Source: a virus
Length of the DNA stretch: 24,734 nt
Direction: 5' to 3' (one strand)
IMG/VR virus record: IMGVR_UViG_3300017782_000206
Span: 1-24,734 of that record
Shown here: in pieces, positions 22,187 to 24,734 of the stretch
Layout of the letters: each line of letters begins with the position of its first letter
Position numbering within the stretch: the first letter of the stretch is position 1
Made by a program: the position numbers and the translations under genes
The notes under the pieces: generated by a model
What the model saw: the letters and a program-made list of their open reading frames with translations, nothing else
What the model was told of the DNA's origin: nothing
The model's database searches: none

Positions 22187-24734
22187 TTATGACAACTGTC
22201 CTAGTATAACTCTTGTTCTTGTTCCGTCGTGAATAGTGATGGCTGTATTTGTAATTCTCATTCCTGGAGCATTTTCGATGCCGATATCCAAACTGCCCGT
22301 GACTTGAGCGTTACTCAACTCAACTTTGTTTGTTGTTGTATTCACGGAGAAAGGACTGATAGATGAGTTAGTGCCATTAACAACCTTGAAATCATTCGCT
22401 TTAATCGTGAACGATGATACACTGTCCCCGTTGATTACTTCGAATCCGGTGAATGTGTTTCCGTCGTCTAGTGCGACGAAGTATTTCTGTTCGACTGCCT
22501 CAAGCCCATTCTCTGTAGCGACAATGCGGGTCGTTAATCCTGCCTGTGAAGTAACAATTTGACCTACTTCACCGTCCGGACCAATAAGTTGAGTTTCAAA
22601 ACTATCGATTGCTGAATTAAGAATCGTTTTGATTTCATCAGAATCAACAATCTTTTGAAGTAATTCTGACCTCGCAGTATTTACAAGTCCCTCAGCAGTT
22701 CCTGCAGGATCAAATAGAAGCGTTGTCTCGAAACTATCAATTGCAGAATTTACAATAACAAGTATATCGCTATCTTTCTTGATACTTTGTTTCAGTAAAG
22801 AACGAGCAGAGGTCGCTGCGCCTATGTCGCTATCTAAATTTCCTTGAAGTTGAGTGATCTTAGATTGTAATGCACTTAGACCAGTCGAATCGTCAGTGAT
22901 CTGAGATTGTAACCCGTCAATAGCAGTGAAGGTAGTTCCACTCTCTAGATTTACATTTAGTTCGGTAATCTTAGATTGTAATGCACTTAGACCAGTAGAG
23001 TCATCTGTGATTGCTTGATCTAGTGCATCGATAGCAGTGAAGGTAGTTCCACTCTCTAGATTTACATTTAGTTCGGTAATCTTAGACTGTAATGCACTTA
23101 GCCCAGTCGAGTCATCTGTGATTGCTTGATCTAGTGCATCGATAGCATTAAAGGTCGTACCACCGCTATCTAATCTTGCAGTTAGAGAAACAACATGTCC
23201 TTGCACAATAGACAGATCTGATTCTGTATCTGAAATGTTTTGCGATAGTCCTGATCTTGCGACAGCATTGTACCCTCTGTCACTATCAACACCTGCTGTT
23301 AGTTCGGTGATCTTAGACTGTAACGCATTTAGACCAGTAGAATCGTCTGTGATTGCTTGATCTAGTGCATCGATAGCACTAAAGGTTCCACCACCTTCAG
23401 CGAGGTCTACTTCAAGCGCAGTAACTTTACCTTGAGTAATACTCAAGTTAGAATCAACACCTTCTATATCTTGTGTTAGTCTGTCCTCGGCATCGACAAT
23501 CAACTTGCCAACACTATCTGTACCAATACCAATCTCCGCACGGAATGATGTTAGACGTTCATTGGTGATCGAAAGTATGTCTGAGTCTGATTTAATGTCT
23601 GATCGGATACCGTCTTCAACATCGTTTAGTAGTTTACCAACACTGTCAGTGCCGATACCGATTTCTGTTCGGAATGATGTTAGACGTTCGTTTGTAATCC
23701 CTAGTATGTCAGAGTCAGATCTAATGTCTGATCGGATACCGTCTTCTACATCGTTCAGTAGTTTACCAACACTGTCATCGCCAAACCCAAGTTCAGTTTT
23801 GAAAGTTGTTAATCGTGAGTTTGTAATCCCTAGTATGTCGGAGTCAGATTTAATGTCAGCACGAATGCCATCTTCTACATCGTTTAATAACTTGCCAACA
23901 CTATCATCGCCAAACCCAAGTTCAGTTTTGAAAGTTGTTAATCGTGAGTTAGTGATCGAAAGTATGTCTGAGTCTGATTTAATGTCTGATCGGATACCGT
24001 CTTCGACATCGTTCAGTAGAGTCGTGATGTCACTTCCTTCACCTAAACCGATCTCAGTCCTAAATCCAGTCAATCGATCGTTAGTGATCGAAAGTGAACC
24101 AGCAGAGTCTAACATCTCTCCGCGCAGTTCATCTTTCACCGCGTTGGTCGCTGCGACAAGACCGTCACTATCTACGCGATCTAGTGACTGATCAAATGTA
24201 GTGATCTTAGAATCAACGATTGATGTTATATCTGAGTCACTTCGGATCTCAGACCGCAATGCATCTTCTACAGTACTAATTGCAGAAATTACAGCTCCTG
24301 AATCTGCTTTGCTTTCGAGCGACTGAGTCAGCGTTGTGACATCACCTGCAAGCGCAAACAGTTCATCTGAGTTTTGACCTACAAGCGCATAAAGTTCGTT
24401 GGTTGTGTTCGAAAGAATAGCACGAACTAAGTCGGAATCAATACCTTCTTGTAACGCGGCATCTAGTTCTTGTATGCGCGAGGAGATTACTTGTAGATCA
24501 CTGTCTGTCTGAATAATCAATGTTGCCATACTGTCCATGGCAAGACCATTCGCGGCAATGTCTGCGCGAAGATCGCTGTCATTGATTGAGTTTAGATCAA
24601 CCCGCAGTTCGGTAACGTCTGCTGATAATACCGAAAGTGTTTCACTATCTTGATCAATACGAGACACCAGTTCGCTTCGGGCAGTCGCTTCAGCATCAAT
24701 GCGAGCGCCTAAGTCCGAGTCGATCTGATTTAGA
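22187..24734 (-). CDS. Repeat-rich tail fibre with lambda J-like C-terminus, 5' end beyond window
   Basis: The frame is open to the right edge and gives at least 848 aa. A GTG at 24667 is in frame, but the upstream codons continue the same sequence (LNQIDSDLGARIDAEATARS), so it is an internal Val and not the start. The body is mostly helical and Asp/Ser-rich with heptad-like spacing (DSDLxxI, LTSF, LLNDVEDGI), including five 43-aa repeats and several 37-aa repeats. The final roughly 120 residues (LTTRIVATENGLEAVEQKYF, then FTGFEVINGDSVSSFTIKAN and FKVVNG) resemble the distal region of phage lambda J-type tail tip proteins. It sits just upstream of gp8. A trimeric coiled-coil fibre or tip protein is likely. 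The N-terminal attachment domain is not visible. Confidence 0.82.
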   Translation of the reverse strand, partial: LNQIDSDLGARIDAEATARSELVSRIDQDSETLSVLSADVTELRVDLNSINDSDLRADIAANGLAMDSMATLIIQTDSDLQVISSRIQELDAALQEGIDSDLVRAILSNTTNELYALVGQNSDELFALAGDVTTLTQSLESKADSGAVISAISTVEDALRSEIRSDSDITSIVDSKITTFDQSLDRVDSDGLVAATNAVKDELRGEMLDSAGSLSITNDRLTGFRTEIGLGEGSDITTLLNDVEDGIRSDIKSDSDILSITNSRLTTFKTELGFGDDSVGKLLNDVEDGIRADIKSDSDILGITNSRLTTFKTELGFGDDSVGKLLNDVEDGIRSDIRSDSDILGITNERLTSFRTEIGIGTDSVGKLLNDVEDGIRSDIKSDSDILSITNERLTSFRAEIGIGTDSVGKLIVDAEDRLTQDIEGVDSNLSITQGKVTALEVDLAEGGGTFSAIDALDQAITDDSTGLNALQSKITELTAGVDSDRGYNAVARSGLSQNISDTESDLSIVQGHVVSLTARLDSGGTTFNAIDALDQAITDDSTGLSALQSKITELNVNLESGTTFTAIDALDQAITDDSTGLSALQSKITELNVNLESGTTFTAIDGLQSQITDDSTGLSALQSKITQLQGNLDSDIGAATSARSLLKQSIKKDSDILVIVNSAIDSFETTLLFDPAGTAEGLVNTARSELLQKIVDSDEIKTILNSAIDSFETQLIGPDGEVGQIVTSQAGLTTRIVATENGLEAVEQKYFVALDDGNTFTGFEVINGDSVSSFTIKANDFKVVNGTNSSISPFSVNTTTNKVELSNAQVTGSLDIGIENAPGMRITNTAITIHDGTRTRVILGQLS
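22850..23400 (-). repeat. 37-aa (111-bp) repeats in the J-like fibre
   Basis: The unit LQSKITELNVNLESGTTFTA followed by IDALDQAITDDSTGLSA occurs several times. Two adjacent copies (anchors at 22921 and 23032) are exactly 111 bp apart and nearly identical. More diverged copies extend toward 23400. Confidence 0.85.
23490..24060 (-). repeat. 43-aa (129-bp) tandem repeats in the J-like fibre
   Basis: The unit DSVGKLLNDVEDGIRSDI, KSDSDILSITN, then RLTTFKTELGFG recurs. Matching anchors at 23511, 23640, 23769 and 23898 are each exactly 129 bp apart, and a fifth diverged copy follows near 24027. Confidence 0.93.

Noticed and set aside
23505-24191. A 228-codon plus-strand open frame
   Set aside because: It is the reverse complement of the 129-bp tandem repeats in the J-like fibre, with repeated SMSESDLMSDRIPSS. 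No independent gene features.

Overview
This window is a late-gene tail module of a large T4-type, probably marine, myovirus. Every convincing gene is on the minus strand, so transcription runs from the right edge to the left. The T4 link rests on a clear homologue of T4 gp8 (baseplate wedge), on a DUF4815-type giant virion protein of the kind seen in T4-like marine phages, and on two exact copies of the T4-type late promoter octamer TATAAATA. The host cannot be read from the window. No tRNA, integrase, transposase, CRISPR array or reverse transcriptase was found.

Layout, in the direction of transcription. (1) 24734-22187: a long repeat-rich fibre with a phage lambda J-like C-terminus. It is open at the right edge, so its 5' end lies outside the window. 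(2) 22135-20780: gp8-like baseplate wedge. (3) 20771-15405: 1788-aa DUF4815-type structural protein with a Pro-Glu hinge. (4) 15405-15172: 77-aa coiled-coil protein. (5) 15179-11289: 1296-aa fibre with about eight Ig/FN3-like modules. (6) 11264-10869: tail assembly chaperone-like protein. (7) 10859-10548: 103-aa protein starting MSYGL. (8) 10548-6235: 1437-aa protein, also starting MSYGL, dominated by a tetrapeptide repeat. (9) 6188-5703: a second chaperone-like protein. (10) 5623-1043: 1526-aa protein, three quarters of which is an almost perfect tetrapeptide repeat. (11) 952-491: 153-aa charged coiled-coil protein. (12) 504-1: a glycosyltransferase-like gene cut by the left edge. Genes 2 to 8 are packed tightly, with TAATG overlaps or very short gaps. 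Genes 9 and 10 each have their own late promoter, and a terminator separates them.

The outstanding feature is the pair of proteins in 1043-10548. Both are built from a four-residue unit of the form [Tyr/Phe/Arg]-x-[Gly/Arg/Ser]-[Asn/Thr/Asp/Ala], with an aromatic residue every 4 or 8 positions. In the 1526-aa protein I count 143 consecutive tetrads, a 90-aa non-repeat island, then 145 more tetrads, all without a register slip. The repeats contain no Lys, Cys, His, Trp or Met. I do not recognise this as a characterised fold. With the two chaperone-like genes and a neighbouring glycosyltransferase-like gene, it suggests an unusual elongated or adhesive virion fibre system that is probably free to vary in length.
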